Part shown: piece after piece, positions 1-7,065 of the stretch
Layout: each line of letters begins with the position of its first letter
Position numbering within the stretch: the first letter of the stretch is position 1
Assembly: GCF_002980625.1 (NCBI RefSeq)
Contig: NZ_PVLR01000078.1
Location: 1 to 39,292 of the forward strand
Length of the DNA stretch: 39,292 bases
From: Malikia spinosa
Lineage (GTDB): Bacteria > Pseudomonadota > Gammaproteobacteria > Burkholderiales > Burkholderiaceae_C
Direction: 5' to 3'
The notes under the pieces: generated by a model
Database searches by the model: none
Told to the model about the DNA's origin: nothing
The model's input: only the letters and a program-made list of their open reading frames with translations
Program-made: the position numbers and the translations under genes

Positions 1-1
1 C

Positions 2-1450
2 GAGGCCGAGGTCATCGAGCTGTACACCGAGCTCTGTAGCCAGGCCCATGGACCCGACCCGAAGGCGCAGCGAAGCGAGCGGCTGCGCAAGCGCCAGATC
101 GAGCTGCTGCGGTCGCTCGAATCGGCGGTGGCCGAGGCGCCGAGTCCTTCGGACTTCGTCGGCGGCTGGTTCGACGAGGCGCTGGCTCGCAAGCTCGACC
201 TGGCCGGATTCCATACGCTGGGTGAGCTCAATGTCCGGGTCAGTGCCGGCGGGGCCTGGTACAAGTCCCTGCTGGCGGTGGGCAAGGCCAAGGCGCAGCG
301 CATCGAGGCTTTCCTGCGCACCCTGTTGCCGCGCGAGGGGCAGGCCCTGCCGTTCTTCGGCCCGATCCGACACGCCGGCTCGGAGCTGGCCTGGCCTCAC
401 CCGCGTCCCGTTCTGCCGTCGAGCCTGCTGGGTGAGCTCACGATCGAGCAGACGGTCGAAGCGTGGATCGCGGCGCGGGCGAACTCGGACGCCACGCGCA
501 AGGTCTATGCGCGGGAAGTCGGCCGCTTCCTGGTCTGGTTGCGCCATGAGCGCCCGGGCGTATCGCCGGCCCAGCTCGGGGTGCGCGACGCGGTGGCCTT
601 CGCCGAGCTGTTGCGCGACATCCCGCCGCATTTCATCTCGCGCCGCAAGGCCTCGCCCGGCGAACTGGGTTGGGCACCGTTCCGCGGCCCGCTCACGCCG
701 GCCAGCCGCAAGCAGGCCCTGCTGGTGGTGTCGGCCTGGCTGGACTGGCTGGTCGAGGCGCGACACATCGAGGCCAATCCGTTCCGGCTGATCTCCAGGA
801 AGCAGGGCGATGACCAGACCGCACGCGGCGAAGTCAAGGCAATCTCCGAAGGCGCAATGCAGGCGCTGCTGCACTACTTCGAGCAGGCGGAGCCGTCCCC
901 GGCCATCCACCGGATGCGTTTCGTGCTGCGCTTCCTCGAATCGATGGGTCTGCGGGCCAGCGAGCTGCTGGCGGCGCGCCTGGGCGACCTGGTGACGCTA
1001 CCCGAAGGCCTGGCGCTCAAGGTTCATGGCAAGGGCGCCAAGAACCGGCATGTCACGCTGAACCGCCAGGCGCGGGAGGCCCTCAACGACTACCTGGCGG
1101 CCCGAGGCCTGGGGGACTTCCTGCAGGCCCCTGCCGAGTCGCCAATCCTGGCATCGGCCAAGGATCCGATGACGCCGATCACCTATCCGGCGCTGTACCA
1201 GACCGTCAAGCGCTGGCTCGAGAAAGCGGTTTCGGCCACTGACCTGCCTCGCCACGAAAAGACCCAGCTCTACAAGGCCTCGACGCACTGGCTGCGCCAC
1301 ACTTTCGGCACAAGGCTGATCGAGAAGGGGGCCGCACCCGATGCGGTGCAGTCGTCGATGGGGCATGCGTCGCCCGTGACGCTGAGTCGCTACACGCGGT
1401 CCAGCGCCAAGCGGCAGTTCAGCGAGGTGGCGAAGGTGTTTGGGGAGTGA
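2..1450 (+). CDS. Tyrosine site-specific recombinase (DUF3701-type phage integrase), 5' end cut by window edge
   Basis: The reading frame is open from the first bases, so the N-terminus lies outside the window; 482 codons plus stop are visible. An internal helical segment (ARKLDLAGFHTLGEL... GKAKAQRIEAFLR) resembles the DUF3701 N-terminal region of large phage-type integrases. Next come a SAM-like core-binding domain (TRKVYAREVGRFLVWL) and the catalytic domain. The catalytic residues visible are the Arg in GLRASELL, the HWLRHTFGT box (H-x-x-R), the GH pair in MGHASP and the nucleophile Tyr in LSRYTRSS. The enzyme should catalyse DNA strand exchange at short attachment sites, through a covalent 3'-phosphotyrosine intermediate. 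Parts of its 3' end recur at 5083-5187 and 7400-7419, which suggests repeated integrase-linked rearrangement here. The family is clear; the att site and the element it moves are not. Confidence 0.93.
   Translation, partial: EAEVIELYTELCSQAHGPDPKAQRSERLRKRQIELLRSLESAVAEAPSPSDFVGGWFDEALARKLDLAGFHTLGELNVRVSAGGAWYKSLLAVGKAKAQRIEAFLRTLLPREGQALPFFGPIRHAGSELAWPHPRPVLPSSLLGELTIEQTVEAWIAARANSDATRKVYAREVGRFLVWLRHERPGVSPAQLGVRDAVAFAELLRDIPPHFISRRKASPGELGWAPFRGPLTPASRKQALLVVSAWLDWLVEARHIEANPFRLISRKQGDDQTARGEVKAISEGAMQALLHYFEQAEPSPAIHRMRFVLRFLESMGLRASELLAARLGDLVTLPEGLALKVHGKGAKNRHVTLNRQAREALNDYLAARGLGDFLQAPAESPILASAKDPMTPITYPALYQTVKRWLEKAVSATDLPRHEKTQLYKASTHWLRHTFGTRLIEKGAAPDAVQSSMGHASPVTLSRYTRSSAKRQFSEVAKVFGE
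1399..1428 (+). repeat. Direct repeat in integrase 3' end, copy 1
   Basis: These 30 bases are identical to 5133-5162, inside a longer stretch of about 85 bp that matches with roughly ten mismatches. The repeat lies just after the catalytic Tyr codon of the integrase. The two copies bracket the whole retron and IS block. Confidence 0.85.
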
Positions 1451-2012
1451 GGGCTCAACAGCAGACCTTGCGCAAGCGCATCAACAGGCGCCTGTGAGCC
1501 ATGTTTAGGCGGTAGTAATCGCAATCAAAATGACATTAGACAAGATGCCGTTCGATGGGCGACGGCGCGCAGCTTATGCAGCAACTACCTGAGGTTTATC
1601 AACTGCCGGTCTTGCGCTTAGGTTCCCAGAGCAACGCCGCTGGCTTACTCTCGTAGTCGTGAAGCGGTGTACCGTAGGCGCGCAGTGCTAAGCACCGGCC
1701 TCCTTCGTGCGCGCCCCATGACTTTGTCCCTCTTTTCTGAAACGTAAAATTTTCGCCATCAGCGAAAAAATTTCTCGACTTGCTCTAAACCAGACTACAC
1801 TAACGATGCGGTTGCGGAGATTCATGTCTCGTAGCAATGGGGGCTTCGGCCCCGCGGGGGTGTTAAAGCCCCTATCCAATCCCAGACCAGACGGACGGAC
1901 GCGGCCTCACCGCCACGACTCTCCGGCAGGCAGGGGATAACCGAGTCCGACGAGAGCCGGACTCGGGTAACTGGTTCGGGAGGAAAAGCGCGGTTTTCTC
2001 CATGTTGTCGCC
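1451..2012. other. Gene-free, structured leader between integrase and retron
   Basis: I see no convincing protein gene here. Structures visible are the palindrome at 1484-1495 inside an inverted repeat (1452-1457 with 1495-1500), an AT-rich hairpin (1750-1756 with 1762-1768), a GGGGC-TTCG-GCCCC hairpin near 1840-1855, a perfect 9-bp stem (1941-1949 with 1958-1966) and a bulged stem near 1978-2002. A TACACT box at 1796-1801 could be the -10 of a retron promoter, but I find no good -35. The stretch probably contains the retron promoter and the upstream part of a structured transcript. Confidence 0.5.
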
Positions 2013-2160
2013 GATCACGAGCTTACGAGAGGCATCAGGCTGATGCGGGATAGTCCCGCCGAGGTTGTTGGTGTCGCCACGTGAAAGGCCATAAATGGCA
2101 ACTAATGAAACCGCAAAACCGTGCCAGTCGACTGAGAGGAAAAAGTCGAAGGTCGTGATC
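2013..2160 (+). ncRNA. Candidate retron msr-msd RNA
   Basis: The layout matches retron RNAs. An 8-bp inverted repeat, GATCACGA at 2013-2020 and TCGTGATC at 2153-2160, would be the a1/a2 pair. It is followed at once by an AGC (2020-2022) whose G at 2021 is in the position of the branching guanosine. Two short stems with 3-nt loops follow, as in msr: 2032-2037 with 2041-2046, and 2045-2050 with 2054-2059 (they share two bases, so they may be trimmed in the real fold). The rest, to 2152, would be msd and includes a perfect 6-bp stem (2128-2133 with 2144-2149). The retron accessory and RT genes lie downstream. Boundaries are inferred by eye without folding, and the a1/a2 pair is short. With the RT disrupted, no msDNA is expected from this locus. 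Confidence 0.5.
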
Positions 2161-2283
2161 CTGAAGAAGGTTCTCGGCTGCGCAGCAACCCTCTACCGGG
2201 TGTTCAACCAGGTAGATGGATGTTGGAACTGGATCAAGGATCGCTGTCAAATGCTCCTTGACTGGTTCGGCGAATTCCTGTGA
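2095..2283 (+). CDS. Small Trp-rich ORF in the retron, possible peptide effector
   Basis: This ATG-started ORF of 62 codons begins inside the candidate msr-msd RNA and ends on a TGA that overlaps the GTG start of the HTH gene, an arrangement that suggests translational coupling. The N-terminal part is polar and basic. The last 40 or so residues look like an amphipathic helix rich in Trp, Leu and Phe (CWNWIKDRCQMLLDWFGEF). A GTG at 2155 would give a shorter form of about 42 residues. I do not recognise a family. The location and composition would suit a small retron effector controlled by the RNA or the HTH protein, but the ORF could also be chance within structured RNA: the stem 2231-2237 with 2252-2258 lies inside it. 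Confidence 0.35.
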   Translation: MATNETAKPCQSTERKKSKVVILKKVLGCAATLYRVFNQVDGCWNWIKDRCQMLLDWFGEFL

Positions 2284-2636
2284 AGAAGACTACTCCTGAT
2301 CTTTTTACTGTAATTATTATGTTGAATGAAGCGCTGAGACTTGTCAGGTCCTATCACGACCTATCGCAGTCCGAGCTTTGTGCTCAGTTAGGAATTTCCA
2401 ACTCTTACTTGTCAGAGATTGAGTCTGGAAAGAAGCAACCAACGCTGGAGATGCTGAACAGATACGGCGAACATTTTGGCATCCCAGTCTCGTCGCTGTT
2501 GTTCTTCTCGGAGAGCCTCCACCAAACAGGTCTCACCAGAAACCTGCGCATGGGAGCCGCAAAGAAGGTATTGGCATTACTTCAATGGGTGGAAGAAAAG
2601 AGTGTCAGCAAGTCCGAATCCATCCGCAAAAGTTAA
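2280..2636 (+). CDS. XRE-family HTH protein, retron accessory gene
   Basis: A 118-residue DNA-binding protein with a Cro/C1-type helix-turn-helix at about residues 20-72: LSQSELCAQLGISNSYLSEI followed by ESGKKQPTLEML. The GTG at 2280 gives the full ORF and overlaps the stop of the small ORF; an ATG at 2319 would remove 13 residues, and neither start has a strong ribosome site. The gene overlaps the start of the reverse transcriptase by about 35 bp, so the two are one unit. Retrons with an HTH partner are known (grouped as type VI in one published scheme, as I recall). The likely role is to bind DNA or msDNA and repress or tether the effector. It appears intact although the RT is broken. Its base composition is AT-richer than the flanks. 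Confidence 0.85.
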   Translation: MKKTTPDLFTVIIMLNEALRLVRSYHDLSQSELCAQLGISNSYLSEIESGKKQPTLEMLNRYGEHFGIPVSSLLFFSESLHQTGLTRNLRMGAAKKVLALLQWVEEKSVSKSESIRKS

Positions 2637-2779
2637 ACTGCGCAAGTCGTATGCGTTGAATCAATGCGCCCTCTATAAGGTGCGCTCCAAGAAACGTCTG
2701 GCGCAGATCCTTGATGTCAATGTCGTAGACTTGATACGTCTATCAGCTGATGACAGAAATTTCAATGTCTTCGAACTAG
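2602..2779 (+). pseudogene. Retron reverse transcriptase, 5' fragment cut by IS
   Basis: This is the N-terminal 58 or so residues of a retron RT. The GTG at 2602 has a GGAAG ribosome site six bases upstream. The stretch SYALNQCALYKVRSKKRLAQ is the typical start of retron RTs. The frame runs to the CTAG at 2776-2779, where the IS begins, then reads into the IS and stops at 2838. Joining 2602-2779 to 3979-4847 gives one uninterrupted 348-residue RT, so the IS is the only visible lesion. Confidence 0.88.
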
Positions 2780-2798
2780 GGATGGTGTTCAAAACTCA
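2780..2798 (+). repeat. IS terminal inverted repeat, left
   Basis: GGATGGTGTTCAAAACTCA pairs with the complement of the right end with two mismatches. It directly follows the CTAG duplication at 2776-2779. Confidence 0.9.
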
Positions 2799-2936
2799 CG
2801 GCCCAAACAGGTTTGACTGCGCAACTTGCACCAGATGAAACCTGTTGAGCTCCGAGAATTGTTTTCTTGCCGTTTCAGGCCGGAATTCGGTCCTTTTGGC
2901 TTCGGAACCCGACCCAATGGCCGTGTTCGGGCGCAC

Positions 2937-3908
2937 TCATGCCACGGCACCCGTCAAAATTCGCTTGCGCGCCATCCACAGATTGCTCAGCGCAAACAGC
3001 GTGCACAGTTGCGCCGTGTTCTTGGCCAAGCCTCGGTAGCGCACCTTCACATGGCCGAACTGGCGTTTGATCACGCGAAACGGGTGCTCGACCTTGGCGC
3101 GGATGCTCGCCTTGGTTTGCTCGAGCTTTTCCAGGATCGCACCCATGGGCGTGTCCTTGTCCAGCGCACGGCGCTTGCTCGGTATCATGGCCACATGCCA
3201 GTTGACTTCGGGATGGGCTTGGCGGACTTCTTCTCGCTTTGCAACGCCGCGATAGCCCGAGTCGGCAAACACATCCGTCTCGGCGCCGTGCAGCAGTTCG
3301 CTCGCTTGCGTGACATCATGCTGGTTGGCGGCCGTGGTCGTGACCGTGTGCACCAGGCCCGAATCCGCGTCTACGCCGATATGCGCCTTCATGCCGAAGT
3401 GCCACTGATTGCCTTTCCTGGTCTGGTGCATCTCAGGGTCTCGCTCGCCACCGCTGTTCTTGGTCGAACTGGGTGCGGCAATCAGCGTGGCGTCGATGGC
3501 CGTGCCCTGCCTGAGCATCAGACCCTTTTCGGTCAGGGTGGCGTTGACCGTGGCCAGGATCTGCTGGGCCAGACCATGCTGCTCGAGCAGATGACGGAAC
3601 CGCAGGATGCTGACCCGGTCCGGGAGTCGGTCGGTGTTGTCCAGCCCAGCGAATGCGCGGTAGAGCGGCACATCGAACAGGGCTTCCTCCATCGCGAAGT
3701 CGCTCAGGCCGAACCAAAGCTGCAGGAAATGCAGTCGCAGCATGATCTCGTGACCAAACGGCGGACGACCTGTCGCCTTGGGCGGCGCCACCTTCGTGAT
3801 CAGCGAGATCAGTTCACGCCAAGGCACCACGAGCTCCATCTCGTCGAGGAACTCCGCCTTGCGCGTGCGGCGCGTGCTCAGGTTCAGACCCAGGTCTTGC
3901 TGCTTCAT
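2937..3908 (-). CDS. IS5-family DDE transposase
   Basis: A 323-residue transposase filling most of the IS. It has the IS5-family N-terminal region (FLDEMELVVPWRELISLI, then GRPPFGHEIMLRLHFLQLWF) followed by the RNase H-like catalytic domain. The DDE residues that I can place are Asp139 (AIDATLIAAPSS), Asp216 (VFADSGYRG) and Glu274 (KVEHPFRVIKRQFG), the last within the Y/R-containing signature typical of the family. It should cut the IS ends and join them to a CTAR-like target. The gene is full length with no visible lesion. It is read opposite to the host RT gene, so it does not restore RT expression. Confidence 0.95.
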   Translation of the reverse strand: MKQQDLGLNLSTRRTRKAEFLDEMELVVPWRELISLITKVAPPKATGRPPFGHEIMLRLHFLQLWFGLSDFAMEEALFDVPLYRAFAGLDNTDRLPDRVSILRFRHLLEQHGLAQQILATVNATLTEKGLMLRQGTAIDATLIAAPSSTKNSGGERDPEMHQTRKGNQWHFGMKAHIGVDADSGLVHTVTTTAANQHDVTQASELLHGAETDVFADSGYRGVAKREEVRQAHPEVNWHVAMIPSKRRALDKDTPMGAILEKLEQTKASIRAKVEHPFRVIKRQFGHVKVRYRGLAKNTAQLCTLFALSNLWMARKRILTGAVA

Positions 3909-3955
3909 GCTGACATTGTCTCGCGACTCAGGCTGCGTCCGTCACCAGGGAGCGC

Positions 3956-3974
3956 TGAGTTTTGAACACCTTTC
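3956..3974 (-). repeat. IS terminal inverted repeat, right
   Basis: The complement reads GAAAGGTGTTCAAAACTCA, matching the left end at 17 of 19 positions. The second CTAG copy follows at 3975-3978. Confidence 0.9.
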
Positions 3975-4847
3975 CTAGAAGCTCAGGTTTGCGAGTTCAC
4001 CGGTACGAAACGTAAAGCACGATGGGTACAGAACCCCGTTCCCGATCTCAAGGCCTTACTAGCGCGGATCACAAAGCTGCTTTCCCGCATCCAGTCGCCC
4101 GAATACTGCCACGGAGCGAAAACCGGCCGGTCTTATCGATCAAACGCGCAGGCCCATGTCGGTGCACAGTCGGTAGCGACGTTCGACCTCAAGGATTTTT
4201 TCCCATCAACCACTTCAAAGCAGGTTTTCCGCTTTTTCCACAAACATCTGGAGTGCTCCCCAGATGTGGCTGGCCTGCTGACTGATCTATGCACGTACAA
4301 ACGCGCTCTGCCCACAGGAGCGCCGTCTAGCCCGATCCTGGCCTACTGGGCTAATTGTGGTTTGTTCGAAACACTCGATCAACGCGGGAATGCACTGCAG
4401 TTGAAGTTGTCGGTCTACGTTGACGACATCACTCTCTCAGGCGACGCAATCCCACGAAGCCTTATTGACCAAGTTGAAGGCATCGTCAAGAGCCATGGCC
4501 ACACGCTTTCCGAGCACAAAACCAAGATTTTTGGTCCCGGTCGTCCCAAGCATGTCACTGGCGTTGTAATTTCGGGTGGGGCGCTGCGCGTCCCGCACAC
4601 CCGTTTCCGGAAGGCACGAGCCATTCGAGCAGCCTTTGATGCTGAGAAAGACGATCAGAGGCGCGAATTGCTGGCCGCAAAACTGTGTGGTCTTTTAGGA
4701 GAAGCCGCATTCCTGGACGCTAGGTACAAAAGAATGGCCATCGACAGCGTGAAGCTGCTTGCAGCAGCGAAGGCGAAACTTCCGCCAAGCCTTGCTCGAC
4801 CAATCGCCGGCAAACACAAGCGAACTATCTCGCCGACCAAGCGTTAG
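3975..4847 (+). pseudogene. Retron reverse transcriptase, 3' fragment with all catalytic motifs
   Basis: This is residues 59-348 of the split RT. In the restored protein the retron-specific NAxxH motif is at 115-119 (NAQAH). The first catalytic Asp is 129 in ATFDLKDFFPS (codon 4185-4187). The LPTGAPSSPILA segment follows, then the YVDD box at 4416-4427 and the retron-specific VTG at 4554-4562. The tail is basic (KHKRTISPTKR). A functional copy would reverse-transcribe the msd part of the msr-msd RNA from the 2'-OH of the branching G. Here it is separated from its start codon and N-terminus by the IS. An internal ATG at 4266 would give a fragment lacking the first catalytic Asp, so activity is not expected. 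Confidence 0.9.
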
Positions 4848-5082
4848 GCATCACCCGTGGCCGTGCCATTTTAGCAGGTGGTCGCCTGTAGTGCGAGGAT
4901 GCCAGCACCCGACGGCAGGTTCTCGTAATTTCGGTCGTTCAAGCCCTCCACCTCGAATAGCTCAATCCAGCCTACTTCAGGCACAAGTTCAGACATGTGG
5001 ACGGACTGCTTCTGGCCGTTATGTGCAGCTATCCATAACGGCCAACAGCAGACCTGAGCCGACAATTGCATCCGCTGCAAAG
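4848..5082. other. Spacer between retron and integrase remnant
   Basis: No convincing gene. A leftward ORF at 4871-5080 (69 codons, ending EVEGLNDRNYENLPSGAG...) reads like a real small protein and vaguely recalls recurring hypothetical proteins, but I cannot place it in a family and it is crossed by the hairpin at 5013-5044. It may be the remnant of another gene. Confidence 0.4.
5013..5044. repeat. Perfect 11-bp hairpin
   Basis: TGGCCGTTATG (5013-5023) and CATAACGGCCA (5034-5044) are exact complements around a 10-nt loop; an outer GCT/AGC pair extends the stem across a 2-nt internal loop. There is no T-run, so a simple terminator is unlikely. It may be the recombination or transposition end of an older element. 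Confidence 0.6.
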
Positions 5083-5187
5083 CGGTCTGTCACGGAGCAG
5101 GCCTCATCCGTGGCGCCGAGCCGCTACACACAGTCCAGCGCCAAGCGGCAGTTCAGCGAGGTTGCCAAGGTGTTTGTGGTGTGCTGA
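5083..5187 (+). pseudogene. Integrase C-terminal remnant
   Basis: The translation ending SVAPSRYTQSSAKRQFSEVAKVF matches the last 30 or so residues of the integrase ending at 1450 (SPVTLSRYTRSSAKRQFSEVAKVF), including the nucleophile Tyr. The two DNAs differ at about one base in eight, with synonymous and conservative changes, so this is the tail of a related but different integrase rather than a fresh duplication. No body of the gene precedes it: the sequence diverges upstream of about 5083. It marks the right edge of the retron-carrying block. Confidence 0.82.
5133..5162 (+). repeat. Direct repeat in integrase remnant, copy 2
   Basis: Identical over 30 bases to 1399-1428. The distance between copies is 3734 bp and the interval holds only the retron, the IS and the spacers. 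Confidence 0.85.
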
Positions 5188-5211
5188 GCGACACATCGCG
5201 CGACATAATAG

Positions 5212-5239
5212 TGTCGTGCTTTGTCGCTCCTGCACGACA
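5212..5239. promoter_or_regulatory. Palindromic operator candidate upstream of the Fic gene
   Basis: TGTCGTGC (5212-5219) and GCACGACA (5232-5239) are a perfect 8-bp inverted repeat with a 12-nt spacer. Further GCGACA/TGTCG copies flank it at about 5188-5194, 5202-5207, 5221-5225 and 5243-5248, giving a cluster of half-sites just before the Fic start. The Fic protein has an N-terminal winged-helix-like region, so autoregulation is a reasonable guess. Confidence 0.5.
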
Positions 5240-5274
5240 TGGCGCGACACATTCACTACTTGGAAGACAAGCCG

Positions 5275-6681
5275 ATGCCGCGCACCACACCTCTTGAAGA
5301 ACTCAAGCTGATCGAAGCCATCGTCGTGGCTCACAGCAGTGGCATCGGCATCTCCGACATCGAGTCGGAAATCGAGCTGCGCCAGGGCGACAAGCCCAAC
5401 CGCCGCACGCTGCAGCGCCGACTGCACAAGCTCATCGAAGCGCAGCGCCTGACCACCGACGGCGAAAGCATCGCCCTGGTCTACAAACCGGCCGCCGGCT
5501 CTGTGCCTGATGCTGGTGCCAGGGCAGCAGTGAAGACCGCCGCCATGGCGCCGGCCGAGCTCTATGTCCCCGTCTCGCCGGAAGGGGCCACGATTCGCGA
5601 TCATGTCAGGCAGCCGCTGATGTATCGCAAGCCGGTGGGCTACCAGCGTGAATTCCTGGAGGCCTACCAGCCCGGGATCACGTTCTACCTGCCCGAGCCG
5701 CTGCGGCGTCAGTTGCACGAGATGGGGCTGACGTTCGAGACCGAACGACCTGCCGGTACCTATGCGCGCGACATCCTGGGCCGGCTGCTGGTGGACTTGT
5801 CATGGGCTTCATCCAGGTTGGAAGGCAACACCTACAGCCGACTCGACACCCAGAACCTGATCGAGCTTGGCCAGGTCGCCCAGGGCAAGGATGCCATCGA
5901 AACCCAGATGATCCTGAACCACAAGGCGGCCATTGAGATGCTGATCGAGGATGCCGACGAGGTGGGCTTCGATGCCTTCACCTTCAAGAACCTGCATGCC
6001 GTGCTGTCACAGGACCTGATGCGCGATCCCGGGGCCAGCGGGAGACTGCGCCGACGGCCAGTGGACATCTCGGGCACTGTGTTCCATCCCCTGGCCATGC
6101 CACAGCTCATCGAGGACTGTTTCGCGCTGCTGCTGGACAAGGCAGCCGCTATCCCCGACCCGTTCGAGCAAGCCTTCTTCCTGATGGTGCAGCTGCCCTA
6201 CCTGCAGCCGTTCGAGGACGTGAACAAGCGTGTCTCGCGTATCGGCGCGAACATTTCGCTGATCCAGCAGAACCTGTGCCCGTTGTCCTTCATCGATGTG
6301 CCTGAGCGGGCCTATGTCGAAGGCACGCTGGGCGTGTACGAGCTGAATCAGATCGAGCTGTTGCGCGATGTGTTCGTCTGGGCCTATGAGCGCTCCTGCC
6401 AGCGTTATCTGGCCATCACGCAGACCATGGTCGAACCCGACCCACTGAAGATCAAGTACCGGGAGGCCCTGATCCAGGCGGTCCAGGCGGTGGTCAAGGG
6501 ACTGCATCAACCCAGTCAGGCCGTCATTGCGGAACTGGCACGAGATCACGCAGCAGCGGCCGACCAGGCGGCGTTCTCTGAAATGCTTGCGACTGCGCTG
6601 CAGCAGCTGCATGAAGGCAGCATTGCCCGCTATCGGCTCAAGCGTTCGGAGTATCGGGCCTGGCAACAGGTCCAGGCCTGA
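5275..6681 (+). CDS. Fic-domain protein with N-terminal winged helix and degenerate catalytic motif
   Basis: 468 residues from the ATG at 5275, which has GGAAGA eight bases upstream; an ATG at 5239 is possible but lies in the operator palindrome. Residues 5-70 look like a winged-helix DNA-binding domain (GISDIESEIEL... RRTLQRRLHKLI). The Fic core follows. The inhibitory motif SSRLEGN is at 179-185, before the core. The active-site loop reads QPFEDVNKR at 311-319 where the classical family has HPFxDGNGR, so the catalytic His is Gln and the first Gly is Val. I recall this QPFEDVNKR form as a recurring subfamily, so it is probably not a decayed gene. AMP transfer by the classical mechanism is doubtful; a regulatory role, possibly on its own promoter, is possible. 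Confidence 0.88.
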   Translation: MPRTTPLEELKLIEAIVVAHSSGIGISDIESEIELRQGDKPNRRTLQRRLHKLIEAQRLTTDGESIALVYKPAAGSVPDAGARAAVKTAAMAPAELYVPVSPEGATIRDHVRQPLMYRKPVGYQREFLEAYQPGITFYLPEPLRRQLHEMGLTFETERPAGTYARDILGRLLVDLSWASSRLEGNTYSRLDTQNLIELGQVAQGKDAIETQMILNHKAAIEMLIEDADEVGFDAFTFKNLHAVLSQDLMRDPGASGRLRRRPVDISGTVFHPLAMPQLIEDCFALLLDKAAAIPDPFEQAFFLMVQLPYLQPFEDVNKRVSRIGANISLIQQNLCPLSFIDVPERAYVEGTLGVYELNQIELLRDVFVWAYERSCQRYLAITQTMVEPDPLKIKYREALIQAVQAVVKGLHQPSQAVIAELARDHAAAADQAAFSEMLATALQQLHEGSIARYRLKRSEYRAWQQVQA

Positions 6682-6732
6682 TCGAGGCATCAATGTTCCA
6701 TGCAGCAGATGTCGCCCGAGTCAGATGCAACC

Positions 6733-7029
6733 ATGACCACTGAATCCAGCCAGCAGCTCCCGGCTTTCAAGGGCCTGGTGCAAGAGACAGGCGCAGCCTT
6801 TGCTGCACCTGCAGACCAGAGCCTTTTTTCCTCGATGCGCCAGGCCGGCATCGACTGGCCGGTGTCGTGCCGCAACGGAACATGCCGAACCTGTATCGGG
6901 CAGCTGGTCACGGGAGAGGTGGCGTATGACATCCCCTGGCCCGGGCTCAGCCTGGAAGAAAAGCGTGACGGCTATTGCCTGCTCTGCATCGCAAGGCCCC
7001 TGTGCGACTTTGTGATCCAGCGGACCTGA
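6733..7029 (+). CDS. Small 2Fe-2S ferredoxin
   Basis: A 98-residue plant-type ferredoxin. The cluster ligands are Cys46, Cys51 and Cys54 (SCRNGTCRTC) and Cys85 (GYCLLCIARP; Cys82 is an extra cysteine). It would act as a cytoplasmic single-electron carrier. An ATG at 6700 in the same frame would add 11 residues; neither start has a clear ribosome site. It lies 51 bp downstream of the Fic gene in the same direction but is not obviously related to it. Confidence 0.9.
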   Translation: MTTESSQQLPAFKGLVQETGAAFAAPADQSLFSSMRQAGIDWPVSCRNGTCRTCIGQLVTGEVAYDIPWPGLSLEEKRDGYCLLCIARPLCDFVIQRT

Positions 7030-7065
7030 ACCACTGCAGGCCCGCAACGTCACTACACTCGCCGC

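Larger units (their letters stand above)
2780..3974 (-). mobile_element. IS5-family insertion sequence (1195 bp) inside the retron RT
   Basis: Both ends are visible. The imperfect 19-bp terminal inverted repeats are 2780-2798 and the complement of 3956-3974, sharing GGTGTTCAAAACTCA with two mismatches in the outer four bases. The element is flanked by a 4-bp direct duplication, CTAG, at 2776-2779 and 3975-3978, which fits the YTAR target of the IS5 group. The length equals that of IS5 itself. It carries one intact transposase gene, leftward, opposite to the RT. The intact ends, the intact transposase and the perfect duplication point to a recent, possibly still mobile copy. Confidence 0.93.

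Noticed and set aside
1750-1778. AT-rich hairpin as a rho-independent terminator of the integrase
   Set aside because: The stem is only 7 bp and lies 300 bp after the integrase stop. It has adjacent A and T runs on both strands but weak GC pairing, so the call is not supported.
2826-3965. 379-codon plus-strand ORF across the IS
   Set aside because: It is antisense to the DDE transposase, whose motifs are unmistakable, and spans the IS; the translation is a shadow.
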